A stretch of 64,000 nucleotides of DNA from Elusimicrobiota bacterium (lineage in GTDB: Bacteria > Elusimicrobiota > Elusimicrobia > UBA1565 > JACRDR01), in contig JACQBA010000005.1 of the NCBI GenBank assembly GCA_016194745.1, positions 156,884 to 220,883 of the forward strand. The letters are read 5' to 3'. Made by a program: the position numbers and the translations under genes. The notes under the pieces are model-generated. The model made no database searches and was not told the DNA's origin. It saw only the letters and a program-made list of their open reading frames with translations. Within the stretch, counting starts at the first letter, position 1. Each line of letters starts with the position of its first letter. This document shows positions 10,913 to 19,011 of this stretch, piece by piece.

Positions 10913-11395
10913 CTACCTTCGGGAGAGGGCGGCGGCGATGCGGCCCGCCAGGCGCGTCGTCGAGTAACCCGCATTGAGGCGGATGAGGACCACCTTGCCG
11001 GCGTGGCGGCGCCCCGCGACCTGGTCCGGCCGATAATCGGCTCCTTTCACGAGCACGTCGGGCTTGAGCGTTGAGAGGAGCCGCTCCGGAGTATCCTCCG
11101 AGAACGGGACGACCGCGTCGACCGAGGCGAGAGCCGCCAGTACCCGCATGCGATCGCGGAGCGGATTGAAGGGACGGCCGGGTCCCTTCTCGAGCCGCCT
11201 GGCCGAGGAGTCCGAGTTCACGCCGACGATGAGCGCGTCGCCGAGCGCGCGCGCCCTTTCCAGCAGATCGACGTGTCCCGCGTGCAGCAGGTCGAAGACG
11301 CCGTTGGTGAAGACGACGCGGCGGCCCGAACGCCGCCAGGCTTGCAGGCGGCGTCTCGTCGCGGCGGGTGTCATGACCTTGCGCGCGTCGCTCAT
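10913..11395 (-). CDS. hldC: D-glycero-beta-D-manno-heptose 1-phosphate adenylyltransferase
   Basis: Nucleotidyltransferase that makes ADP-heptose for the lipopolysaccharide inner core. Protein of about 160 residues from ATG 11395, a stand-alone RfaE2/HldC rather than the fused HldE form. The nucleotidylyltransferase motif is clear: TNGVFDLLHAGHVDLLE with HAGH. It is followed by VGVNSDSSARRLKG-like residues (here RRLEKGPGRP), DVLVKGADY and the C-terminal STT/IxG region. A TTG at 11410 could extend it by five residues. gmhA of the same pathway lies about 3 kb away at 14578-15180; no hldA kinase or gmhB phosphatase is in the window. Confidence 0.92.
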   Translation of the reverse strand: MSDARKVMTPAATRRRLQAWRRSGRRVVFTNGVFDLLHAGHVDLLERARALGDALIVGVNSDSSARRLEKGPGRPFNPLRDRMRVLAALASVDAVVPFSEDTPERLLSTLKPDVLVKGADYRPDQVAGRRHAGKVVLIRLNAGYSTTRLAGRIAAALSRR

Positions 11396-11444
11396 GGCCG
11401 GAAATCCCAATGTACCAAATTTCCGCGCGGCGGATTCCGCCGGA

Positions 11445-13085
11445 TCAATTCGGGGGCGGTGGTCGCCGCTCGTCGCGGGACAGCGAGTTCTCGTACCGCG
11501 AGGCTCCGAGGAGGCTCTGGGACCGGAGCTGATACGCCGCGTTCGCGAGCAGGTGGCCTTTGCAGGCGTGAAGAATCGCCGGCCAGCGTCCGGGAGAGCG
11601 CAGGAGCGCGATCGATCCCACGATCCCGAGCGCCGCCGCGCCGAACACGGCGTGCCAGGCGGGCGGCGGGGAGGGCCTCGACGCGGGAGTTCGGCGAGGG
11701 AGGAGCTTCCACGCGGCGGCGGCCGCGACCGCGGCGAACGCGATCAGCGAGAGCGGCTCGCCGAGGCCCAGCCACGTCCCGATATTCTTGGACCAATAGC
11801 CGTAGCGGGCGAGGGGAAGAAGCACCTCGACGACGTGGTTCCAGGACACCTCGGGCGTGTGCGGCATCACGGCCTGCGCGAGGGCGACCTGCGCCGCCGA
11901 CAAGGCGAAAAGGAGGGGGAACCACCACGTGCGCGCGTTGAAGGCCACCGGGAGCGCCAAGAACGGCAGCATCGGGACGAGGTACCGCGGGCCGAACGTC
12001 CAGCCGCCGTGCCAGCCGAAGTAGGACGCGTTGAGGATGAAGTACCCGGCGACGAGCCCGCGGATCCAGACGGCCTCGGCGCGCGGAAGCCGGCGCCCGA
12101 TCAGGGCGGGGAGGCCGAGGAGGAGGACGGGCATGAGAAAGAACACGCCGCGCCACGGCGAGACGAGCAGGGCCAGGAGCGCTTTCGGGTCCGGTGCGTT
12201 CACGCCGAAGAGACCTGCGTTGGCGCGCGCGCCGAAGGCTCCGGGCGCCAGATGGCCGTAAGAGAACGCCCATGGCGCGCCGAAGCAGCGCGCGTTATAG
12301 ACGGCCAGCGCGGCCGCGGGGACGCAAAGGCCGGCTGCGAACGCGGCGCGCGCGCGTCCCCGCCCCGCATCATTCCGAATCTTCCAAAACCCGTAACCCG
12401 CCAGCGCCGCCGACAGCGCGACGGAGGCCGAGTCGCACAGGGCCGGCAGCGCGGCGAGGGCTCCGGCGGCCGCCCAGCGCCGGACGGAGCGGCCCTTGGA
12501 CTCCGCCGTGCTCCACGACAGGTAGAACGACGCCAGGCCCGCGGCCGCGGCCGTCTCGTGACCGCTGAAGAGCGTTCCGTGGATCCAGGCGATCGTGCCG
12601 AAGCCGTAGGCGAGCGACGCGAGGCAAGCGTCCCTGGGCGAGGCGCCAAGGCGGATCATCAAGCGCAGGAGCAGCGCGCCCGCCAGCGCAAACGGCAGCG
12701 TCACCGCCGCGAGGCGCGTCAGGTAGCGCGACCGCGGAGACAGGGGCGCGTCCCTGGAGATCGGGGGGAGGCGGCGAGCGACCCAATACGCCGGAGCCGC
12801 GAGAAGAGGAAGTCCGATGGACTTGTTGGAATACGTCTTTCCGTCATGCACCGACACGTCGATCGTCTCGGTCTTGTAGGGCTCGATGTCGAGCCTGCCG
12901 TAGTCCACCCACGCGCTGAGCATGAAGTAACGGCTGTTGGTGTTGTCGTACTCCACCGGATGATGGAAGTACGCTCCGGCGAAGAAGAGGAGACAAAACA
13001 GGCCGAGTTCCAGCGGGGAAATTGCGTCTGCCGTGCCGCCCCCCTCCGTTTCCCTTTGTTTCCCTCTGTTTCCTTCCGTTTCCAT
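11445..13085 (-). CDS. Polytopic membrane protein, GT-C glycosyltransferase-like
   Basis: About 546 residues with some 10-12 hydrophobic segments, separated by an N-terminal periplasmic loop (VEYDNTNSRYFMLSAWVDYG) after the first helix, in the manner of lipid-sugar-dependent GT-C glycosyltransferases. No recognised catalytic motif beyond this general layout. The frame stays open upstream to 13313 but would run through the divergent gene; ATG 13085 leaves a 40-base promoter gap. The first ~15 codons are four tandem copies of a 10-base unit (13044-13083), so the N-terminus METEGNRGKQRETEGGG is low complexity and may be unstable in copy number. It is probably involved in envelope glycan assembly, given hldC downstream and a similar protein divergently upstream. 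Confidence 0.75.
   Translation of the reverse strand: METEGNRGKQRETEGGGTADAISPLELGLFCLLFFAGAYFHHPVEYDNTNSRYFMLSAWVDYGRLDIEPYKTETIDVSVHDGKTYSNKSIGLPLLAAPAYWVARRLPPISRDAPLSPRSRYLTRLAAVTLPFALAGALLLRLMIRLGASPRDACLASLAYGFGTIAWIHGTLFSGHETAAAAGLASFYLSWSTAESKGRSVRRWAAAGALAALPALCDSASVALSAALAGYGFWKIRNDAGRGRARAAFAAGLCVPAAALAVYNARCFGAPWAFSYGHLAPGAFGARANAGLFGVNAPDPKALLALLVSPWRGVFFLMPVLLLGLPALIGRRLPRAEAVWIRGLVAGYFILNASYFGWHGGWTFGPRYLVPMLPFLALPVAFNARTWWFPLLFALSAAQVALAQAVMPHTPEVSWNHVVEVLLPLARYGYWSKNIGTWLGLGEPLSLIAFAAVAAAAAWKLLPRRTPASRPSPPPAWHAVFGAAALGIVGSIALLRSPGRWPAILHACKGHLLANAAYQLRSQSLLGASRYENSLSRDERRPPPPN
13044..13083 (-). repeat. Four tandem 10-bp repeats at the start of a coding region
   Basis: On the minus strand the sequence after ATG (13085-13083) is GGAAACGGAA, GGAAACAGAG, GGAAACAAAG, GGAAACGGAG: four units of GGAAACNNAR with an exact 10-base period. 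The first unit begins with the G of the start codon. A six-base G run follows at 13044-13039. Because 10 is not a multiple of 3, gain or loss of one unit would shift the reading frame of the membrane glycosyltransferase-like gene. Confidence 0.85.
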
Positions 13086-13103
13086 CCCTGTGGTCCGTTC
13101 GGT

Positions 13104-13118
13104 GATTATGGCATAATC
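13104..13118. promoter_or_regulatory. Perfect dyad in divergent promoter
   Basis: GATTATG-G-CATAATC is a perfect 7-bp inverted repeat with a one-base centre, in the 40-base gap between the divergent starts at 13085 (-) and 13126 (+). Each arm contains a -10-like string (CATAAT on the plus strand, and the same on the minus strand). It can therefore be read as two overlapping back-to-back -10 elements, an operator, or both. The -10-like string ends only 8 bases from ATG 13126, so transcripts from it would be nearly leaderless. Confidence 0.45.
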
Positions 13119-13125
13119 GCCTGAA

Positions 13126-14574
13126 ATGCGCCCCATCGGCGATTCGAGCTTCCTGCTCCGCCGGTTGCTCCTCGCCCTCGGCTCCTTGGTCCTGTTGTGG
13201 CCGGGGGACGTCCCTTGGGTCAACGACGAGCCCATCCTTCTGTCCTTTGCGCTCGAGTGCAAGCGCGCCGGGGTCGTCGCGGCGCATGGATTGACCGGGA
13301 GCCGCGGGGTCACGTACGGACCCGCGCCCGTATGGTTCTACACCGCGCTCCTCTGGCTGACCCAGGATTTGACGACCCTGGTCTTGATCCGCGCGGTCCT
13401 CGCCGCGCTCGCGCTCGGCGCGGGCCTCGTCCTTCTCGCCAATGCGTGCGGGCGCTTGCGCCCTACGCTCGGCGCTTTGGCCTTCCTTTCGCCGTATTTA
13501 TGGCTGTACAACCGGATGCTGTGGGACAACATCACTCCCTATCTCTCGATCCTCGTCTTGGCCGCCTACGCCTCGTTCTGCGCGGATAAGAAGGCGTGGA
13601 AGGCCTGGGTCGTTTCAATGGGGCTCGTCCTAATGCTGCTGTCCCACGTCAAGACCGCGGCATTCGCCGCGCCGATCGCCTTGATAGCGGTGGTGTTCCA
13701 TAGGCAATGGCTCGCGTCGCACTGGCGGACGTGCGCGGCCCAAGCGGCCGTCGCCGCCGCGCTGGCGGCGCCGTACGCGCGATACCTCGCGACGCATCCC
13801 GCGCACGCGCCGTCCGCGGGGACGGGCGGCTCGGCGTGGGCGGGGGCGCTGTTCCCGCTGCTCGGGGCGCAGTGGTTCTCGTCCCAGGGGCTGGAGTATT
13901 TTCTCGGCCCGGATTGGCCCGGCGGCTTCGGCGCGGCGGTGAGACTCGCGGCGGCGGCCACCGGGCTGGCGTTCCCTCTTTTCTGGCTCGGCATCGTCCT
14001 AGCCGCCCGGTCGACGCTCGAGGGATTGCGCGACGCCGGGACCCGGGACGCGGACTTCCACGTCGGCGCCGCGTGCCTCGCCGTGCTCGCGGGCCAATGC
14101 GCGCTGCACGCCTACGCCCGTGCGTACGGCCAGCCCCACTATTTCGACGCGGTGTGGGCCTGCGCGTTCTACCTGTTGTGGCGCGCCTGCAGCTGGCTTT
14201 GGACGAACCACGCCCGTTTCGGGATCGCCCTGACCTCGGTCTACGGCGCGGCGCTGGCTTGCGTCTTGGGGACGGTCGCCGTCGGCCTTCACCGCTCGGC
14301 GGGGAACCGCGAGCTGCATTACGGGCCGGCGCTGAGCCAGCAGATCGCCGTCGCGCGCGCCGTCGCGGCGCACCATCCGGAGAGTCCCGTCTACTTGAAA
14401 GTGCGGTCGATGCAGCTGTTCCCGAACGCCCTATCGGCGATCATGGACCTGCACGGGCTCAAGCGCGCCGCGTCCGCGCCGCGCAGAGTCGTCACGGTGC
14501 GCTACGCGCACCCCGAAGGCGCAGACGGGCATCTGGCCGTCGACGCGGCCCCCGTCGACGAGGCCGGCCGCTGA
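13126..14574 (+). CDS. Polytopic membrane protein, GT-C (PMT/ArnT-like) glycosyltransferase candidate
   Basis: Protein of 482 residues with about 10 transmembrane segments. After the first helix comes PWVNDEPILLSFALE, an acidic D/E pair in the first extracytoplasmic loop as in the dolichyl-phosphate-mannose transferase / ArnT superfamily. The next loop holds TYGPAPVWFYTALLWLT. The C-terminal ~90 residues are soluble. The likely role is transfer of a sugar from a polyprenyl-phosphate donor to an envelope acceptor on the periplasmic face; donor and acceptor are unknown. It starts at ATG 13126 and has its own divergent promoter. The stop is 3 bases from the convergent gmhA stop. Confidence 0.75.
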   Translation: MRPIGDSSFLLRRLLLALGSLVLLWPGDVPWVNDEPILLSFALECKRAGVVAAHGLTGSRGVTYGPAPVWFYTALLWLTQDLTTLVLIRAVLAALALGAGLVLLANACGRLRPTLGALAFLSPYLWLYNRMLWDNITPYLSILVLAAYASFCADKKAWKAWVVSMGLVLMLLSHVKTAAFAAPIALIAVVFHRQWLASHWRTCAAQAAVAAALAAPYARYLATHPAHAPSAGTGGSAWAGALFPLLGAQWFSSQGLEYFLGPDWPGGFGAAVRLAAAATGLAFPLFWLGIVLAARSTLEGLRDAGTRDADFHVGAACLAVLAGQCALHAYARAYGQPHYFDAVWACAFYLLWRACSWLWTNHARFGIALTSVYGAALACVLGTVAVGLHRSAGNRELHYGPALSQQIAVARAVAAHHPESPVYLKVRSMQLFPNALSAIMDLHGLKRAASAPRRVVTVRYAHPEGADGHLAVDAAPVDEAGR

Positions 14575-14577
14575 GGC

Positions 14578-15180
14578 CTAGTGCGCTTTCGGCGCGTCCG
14601 GGAACATCGCTTCCTCAACGAGATCGCAGAGGATCTGAATGACCGTGATGTGCGCCTCTTGGATGCGCGCGACGGTCGCCGTCGGCACGCAGAGGCATTG
14701 GTCGACCAGCGGCTTTAGCTTGCCGCCGGTCTCTCCGGTGAGGCCGATCGTGGCGAGCCCCAATTTTTTGGCCGACTCGACCGCCGTGAGGACGTTGGGC
14801 GAGTTGCCGCTCGTCGAGATTCCCACGGCCACGTCGCCCTTCTTGGCGTGCGCTTCGAGTTGGCGCGCGAACACCATTTCGTAGCCGTAATCGTTGCCGA
14901 TCGACGTCAGGTCCGCTTGGCTTGCCGTGAGGCAGACCGCGGGCAGCGGCGGCCGGTTGCGGCGCAGGCGGCCCACCAGCTCGTCCGCGAAGTTCTGCGC
15001 GTCGCAGGAGGAGCCTCCGTTGCCGAAGGTGAGGATCTTGCCGCCGGCGCGATAGGTCGCGATGAGCGTCTTGGCCATCGCCTCGATGAGCGGGGCCTGG
15101 GCTTCGACGGCGGCGATCACGCGCGCGCTGTCCTTGAGCTGGGAGCGGATGTTGTCCTGCAGGGAGAGGGTCTGTGTCAT
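14578..15180 (-). CDS. gmhA: Phosphoheptose isomerase (SIS domain)
   Basis: Converts sedoheptulose 7-phosphate to D-glycero-D-manno-heptose 7-phosphate, the first step of ADP-heptose synthesis. Protein of 200 residues from ATG 15180. The SIS-fold phosphate loop reads ILTFGNGGSSCDAQNFADEL (GNGGS), followed by LTASQADLTSIGNDYGYE, then a second loop GISTSGNSPNV; the QEAHITVIQILCDLVEE C-terminal helix is characteristic of GmhA/DiaA. The pathway partner hldC is nearby, which favours GmhA over DiaA. The start overlaps the accC stop by 4 bases (ATGA). Confidence 0.88.
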   Translation of the reverse strand: MTQTLSLQDNIRSQLKDSARVIAAVEAQAPLIEAMAKTLIATYRAGGKILTFGNGGSSCDAQNFADELVGRLRRNRPPLPAVCLTASQADLTSIGNDYGYEMVFARQLEAHAKKGDVAVGISTSGNSPNVLTAVESAKKLGLATIGLTGETGGKLKPLVDQCLCVPTATVARIQEAHITVIQILCDLVEEAMFPDAPKAH

Positions 15181-16553
15181 GCGGTCACGTCCTCCTTTTG
15201 AGCGCGCTCGGCGGCCATCATCTCGTCGGTGAAGCCGGTGTCGATGTCGCCGGACCGAAATCGCGGGTGGGCGAGCACTTTCAAATGGAACGGGATCGTC
15301 GTCGAGGGTCCCTCGATCGAGAACTCGCGCAGCGCCTGGATGGAACGGGCGATGGCGGCGGGCCGGTCGGTGCCGGAGACGATCAGCTTGGCGAGCAGGC
15401 TGTCGTAGTAGCTCGGCACGGTGTAGCCGGCGTACAAATGCGTATCGATGCGCACGCCGGGGCCTCCGGGCAGCCGCAGGCCGTCGACCCGGCCCGGGCA
15501 GGGCGCGAATCCGCGGGCGGGGTCCTCCGCGTTGACGCGGAACTCGATGCAGGCGTTCATCGGTTCCGCGGCTCGCGCCTGATCGAAGCTCAGCCGCTCT
15601 CCCATCGCGACGCGCAGCTGCTCCGCGCACAGGTCGAGCCCCGTGACGGTCTCGGTCACGGGATGCTCCACCTGCAGGCGCGTGTTGACCTCGATGAAGT
15701 AGAAGTTGCCCTTCTTGTCGAGAAGGAACTCGACCGTCCCGGCGTTCACGTAGCGCGCGGCCTTGGCGAGTCGGACCGCCGCCTCCTGCATGCGGGAGCG
15801 GATCTGGGGCGTCACCGCGGGCGAGGGGGACTCCTCGATGAGCTTCTGATGGCGACGCTGGGTGCTGCAGTCGCGCTCCGGGAACGCGACGACCGTTCCG
15901 TGTGAGTCGGCCATGATCTGGATCTCGACGTGGCGAGGCTTCTCGATGAATTTCTCGATGTAGACCGAGCCGTCGCCGAAGGCCGCCTTCGCCTCGCTCT
16001 GCGCCATCTCGAGCTCGCGCTTCAAATCCTCGCGACTGCGGACGAAACGCAGGCCCTTGCCTCCGCCGCCCGAGGCGGCCTTGACCATCACCGGAAATCC
16101 GATCTCGTCGGCTACCTTGAGGAAATCGCCGTCGACCAGCCCCTTGGTCCCCGGCACGACCGGCACCGACGTCTCGATCGCCAGCGCCTTCGCGGTGGAC
16201 TTGTAGCCGAGCTTCCGGATCGATTCCGCGGCGGGGCCGATGAAGGTGAACCCGCGCTCTGCGCACGCCGCCGCGAAATCGGAGTTTTCGGAAAGGAACC
16301 CATAGCCCGGATGGATCGCCTCGGCGCCCGTGATCTTCGCCGCGGCCAGAACCGCGTCGAACTTGAGATAGCTGTCGCGCGCCGGTCCGGGCCCGATGCA
16401 GACGGCTTCGTCGGCCAGCGAAACGTGCATCGCCTCGCGGTCGGCTTCCGAATAGACGGCGACCGTCTTGAGGCCGAGATGGCGGCAGGCGCGGATGACG
16501 CGCACCGCGATCTCGCTGCGGTTGGCGATGAGCACTTTGGTGAAGGAGGGCAT
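15177..16553 (-). CDS. accC: Biotin carboxylase (acetyl-CoA carboxylase subunit)
   Basis: ATP-grasp enzyme that carboxylates biotin on the carrier protein, the first half-reaction of acetyl-CoA carboxylase. Protein of 458 residues, full length. N-terminal FTKVLIANRSEIAVRVIRAC and the glycine-rich ATP loop KAASGGGGKGLRFV are present. The catalytic segment FPERDCSTQRRHQKLIEESP and VNTRLQVEHPVTE are also intact, so the enzyme should be active. Two genes upstream on the same strand is an accB homologue that lacks the biotinylation lysine, separated by a zinc-ribbon/TPR gene. This subunit therefore must use another carrier, or the nearby carrier has a different role. Confidence 0.95.
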   Translation of the reverse strand: MPSFTKVLIANRSEIAVRVIRACRHLGLKTVAVYSEADREAMHVSLADEAVCIGPGPARDSYLKFDAVLAAAKITGAEAIHPGYGFLSENSDFAAACAERGFTFIGPAAESIRKLGYKSTAKALAIETSVPVVPGTKGLVDGDFLKVADEIGFPVMVKAASGGGGKGLRFVRSREDLKRELEMAQSEAKAAFGDGSVYIEKFIEKPRHVEIQIMADSHGTVVAFPERDCSTQRRHQKLIEESPSPAVTPQIRSRMQEAAVRLAKAARYVNAGTVEFLLDKKGNFYFIEVNTRLQVEHPVTETVTGLDLCAEQLRVAMGERLSFDQARAAEPMNACIEFRVNAEDPARGFAPCPGRVDGLRLPGGPGVRIDTHLYAGYTVPSYYDSLLAKLIVSGTDRPAAIARSIQALREFSIEGPSTTIPFHLKVLAHPRFRSGDIDTGFTDEMMAAERAQKEDVTA

Positions 16554-16557
16554 GGGA

Positions 16558-18624
16558 TTATTGGGTTTCGGTTTTGACGTTCTGGACCAGGTTCGACCAT
16601 AGGTCGACCTCGGCCGTCATGACGATGACGCCTCCGGACTCGATTTTCACTTTGTACTTGCTGCCGCCGATGAACTCGGCGGACCAATTCTCGGCTCCGG
16701 CGGAGGCGGGGGCTTTGCCGTCCTTCTTGCGCGCCCGCGCTTGCCGCCGCGCCTCGAGCAGAGTAGGGCCGCCTTCCAGCTGCCGGTGCGCCTGGGCCAG
16801 AGACACCGCGTCCTTCGTCGCCGTGCCGTCGAGGACTTCCGTCGAGCGCTTCCCGTGGGCCACGGCGTCCGTCTCGGTGCAGTACTGGCTCGACGACCGG
16901 TAGTCCCGAAGCGCCGCGGTGAAGTCCGCGGCGGCCACGCGCGTATCGCCCCGGGCCAGAAGCGCCTCGCATTGCTCCGGAGGCTGGATGCGCGGGAAGG
17001 CGAGTATCGCTCCGTACTCCTCGATGGCTTCCGGGTAGCGCCTCAAGGCGTTCTTGAAGGCGTCCGCAAGGATGGTATGGAGATGGAAGATGCTCTGGGA
17101 CGTGATCGGCGAGGGGTATTTCCGCGTCAGCGCGATCGCCATGTTGCATTCCTTCACCGCTTCTTCGGCCGAGTCCTTGGCGTGGTACGCTTCGCACAAG
17201 TAGCCGTGCGCCAGGGCGTCCCGCGGCTGGACCTCGACCGCGGCCTGCGAGTAGCGCAGCGCCGTCGTGGTGTCGTTGCGGTCGAACGCCTCCTCGATCT
17301 TGTTGTAGAGGTTCCACGTATACGGGCGCACCCACCGGCCGTTTTCCTTCACGAACGCCAGAAAGTCCTGCTCCGGCTGGGCGCCCTGCGCCAGGTAGCT
17401 GTAGCTGACATAGGCTGCGTCGTCCTCGGCTTGGGTCAGCTTCAGATCTGAGAACTGCCATGCGGCTGTGTTGGTGATGAGCTTGAATTCGTCCGGCGGG
17501 CACGTCGCCCGTGCGGCGGCCGAGAGCATGTCGTAGGCCGCATCGATGTCGCCGGACTGGACGGCCTCGAGATAGCGCGCCGCGATACGAAGCAGGACCT
17601 GCTCGGGCCGATTCCTCTTGTACCAGCGAAAAACGAGCAGGCTGGCGCCGAGAGCGAGGAGCGCCAGCGCGATATAGACCGAGGCCATCGAGGATCTCCG
17701 CTGCCGCCACAGCGTCGTCGGGCCCGATGGTTCCGGCGTCTTCGCGGGAGGCTGCGCGACCGGAGGCTTCCTGTCCGTTTGATTGCGGAAGCGCATCGAA
17801 TGCGCGCTGTGCTTGCGCGGCTCCTCGTGAGCGGACGGCTGCTCCGGGGCGGGCTTTTGCGGAGCCGGCGGCTGCAGGCGAGGCTCGCTGGGAGGCTTCT
17901 GCGCGGGCCTCGGCGGCTGTTGTGCCGGCGAGGAAGGCGAAGAAGACGCGGGCGGCGAGGACGGCGGCTGCTTGGCGGGCGGGGAGGCGCCTCCGGGCGC
18001 GGGCTTCTCCGTGTCGATGCGGATGATGGTGGTGTGGGGCATCGGCGCCGGAGGCGTCGCCTCCGATGACCGAGGCTCGTCTACGGGTTTCCGGGCGGGC
18101 GCGTCGAGGGAGGGCATCGGCCTGAGGGACGGCTCATCCGAGGGCTTCTTCGCCTCCTCGGATGCGCCGCCGACCTGCGGCGTGGGCGGCAGATCGATCT
18201 TGAGGGGCGGACCGCCTCCGCCGGAGGGTTTCAGATCGATCTTGATCTCCGCCATCCTCGCGGGCTCGGGCTTCGGCGGCTCGGATGGCGCCGTCCCGCT
18301 CGACTTCGCGTGGATCGGATCCGGCGCGGGAGGCACGGCCTTCGGCGGCGCCTTGAAGAAAGAACTGCCCTCGGGCTCGGGACCCTTGGCGGGCGCCTCC
18401 TTGGGGGCCGACTGTCCCTTTTCCGGCGGCGGCTTCGGCGACGCGTCCACCTTGAGCTTGAGCGGCAGACCGCATTGATCGCAGAAATTCTTCGCGAGGG
18501 AGTTTTGACCTTGGCATTCCGGGCATACCTTGACTAATCGGCCGCCGCACTTGCCGCACGCGGCTCCGGACGTCGCCGGCGTCGCGCACTTGGCGCAGAG
18601 GACGACGGCGGGCTTCTCGCTCAA
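16558..18624 (-). CDS. Zinc-ribbon, Pro-rich linker, membrane-anchored TPR protein
   Basis: Protein of about 688 residues in four parts. Residues 1-55 contain two zinc-ribbon-type CxxC pairs (CAKC and CGKC, then CPEC and CDQC). Residues about 60-330 are a Pro/Ala/Lys-rich low-complexity linker. One transmembrane helix lies near residue 360 (VYIALALLALGASLLVF). The C-terminal ~310 residues include a DUF4864-like alpha/beta start (YLEAVQSGDIDAAYDMLS) and TPR-like helices. The start is TTG 18624, overlapping the accB-homologue stop as TTGA; the frame is open further upstream but only in the shadow of that gene. It lies between the accB homologue and accC with 4-base spacing, suggesting co-expression. 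The function is unknown. Confidence 0.75.
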   Translation of the reverse strand: MSEKPAVVLCAKCATPATSGAACGKCGGRLVKVCPECQGQNSLAKNFCDQCGLPLKLKVDASPKPPPEKGQSAPKEAPAKGPEPEGSSFFKAPPKAVPPAPDPIHAKSSGTAPSEPPKPEPARMAEIKIDLKPSGGGGPPLKIDLPPTPQVGGASEEAKKPSDEPSLRPMPSLDAPARKPVDEPRSSEATPPAPMPHTTIIRIDTEKPAPGGASPPAKQPPSSPPASSSPSSPAQQPPRPAQKPPSEPRLQPPAPQKPAPEQPSAHEEPRKHSAHSMRFRNQTDRKPPVAQPPAKTPEPSGPTTLWRQRRSSMASVYIALALLALGASLLVFRWYKRNRPEQVLLRIAARYLEAVQSGDIDAAYDMLSAAARATCPPDEFKLITNTAAWQFSDLKLTQAEDDAAYVSYSYLAQGAQPEQDFLAFVKENGRWVRPYTWNLYNKIEEAFDRNDTTTALRYSQAAVEVQPRDALAHGYLCEAYHAKDSAEEAVKECNMAIALTRKYPSPITSQSIFHLHTILADAFKNALRRYPEAIEEYGAILAFPRIQPPEQCEALLARGDTRVAAADFTAALRDYRSSSQYCTETDAVAHGKRSTEVLDGTATKDAVSLAQAHRQLEGGPTLLEARRQARARKKDGKAPASAGAENWSAEFIGGSKYKVKIESGGVIVMTAEVDLWSNLVQNVKTETQ

Positions 18625-19001
18625 GGGGAGATCAGGAACAGAGGCTGGCCGAATTCGACCGCCTTTCCGTCCTCGATGAGGACCTTCGCCACGCGGCCCG
18701 CGCCCGCGGTCGTGACGTTGACAGGCGAGCCGCCGGTCTCGATGACGCCGAGCACGTCGCCCGCGGCCACGCTTGCGCCTTCGTCCGCGCGTCGCGCCTT
18801 TCCCGGCGCTCCCCAGCGGAAAACGCCGACGCCCGGGGACGCTACCGGCATGAAGCTCGACGTCGGGAAGGGCGTCTCGGGCACCGTATTGGCCCCTTCG
18901 AGCCGGAGCTCGAGGCGGAGCTCGCCGCGACGGTAGCTGACTTCGACGAGGTCGGTGCCGCGCATCCAAGAGAGGAGCTTCGTGAGCGTTTCATTTTTCA
19001 T
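18621..19001 (-). CDS. AccB-like biotin carboxyl carrier homologue lacking the biotinylation lysine
   Basis: Protein of 126 residues with the full architecture of AccB: an N-terminal helical segment, a short Pro-rich linker, and a C-terminal barrel beginning VASPGVGVFRWG and ending VEFGQPLFLI. The barrel aligns without gaps to ordinary carriers, but the biotin hairpin (E-A-M-K-M in the family) reads E88-T-G-G-S92 here. The modified lysine position is Gly91, so biotin cannot be attached. The frame is open and coding-like, and an AAGGA ribosome-binding site stands 7-8 bases before ATG 19001, so this does not look like random decay. Possibly it is a structural or regulatory paralogue; the true accB should be elsewhere. 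Confidence 0.85.
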   Translation of the reverse strand: MKNETLTKLLSWMRGTDLVEVSYRRGELRLELRLEGANTVPETPFPTSSFMPVASPGVGVFRWGAPGKARRADEGASVAAGDVLGVIETGGSPVNVTTAGAGRVAKVLIEDGKAVEFGQPLFLISP

Positions 19002-19011
19002 GATGTCGTCC

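Noticed and set aside
18625..18969. Upstream extension of the zinc-ribbon/TPR protein fused in frame through the accB homologue
   Set aside because: The extension is a shadow of the AccB-like reading frame; the TTG at 18624 overlapping its stop gives a sensible start right before the first CxxC.
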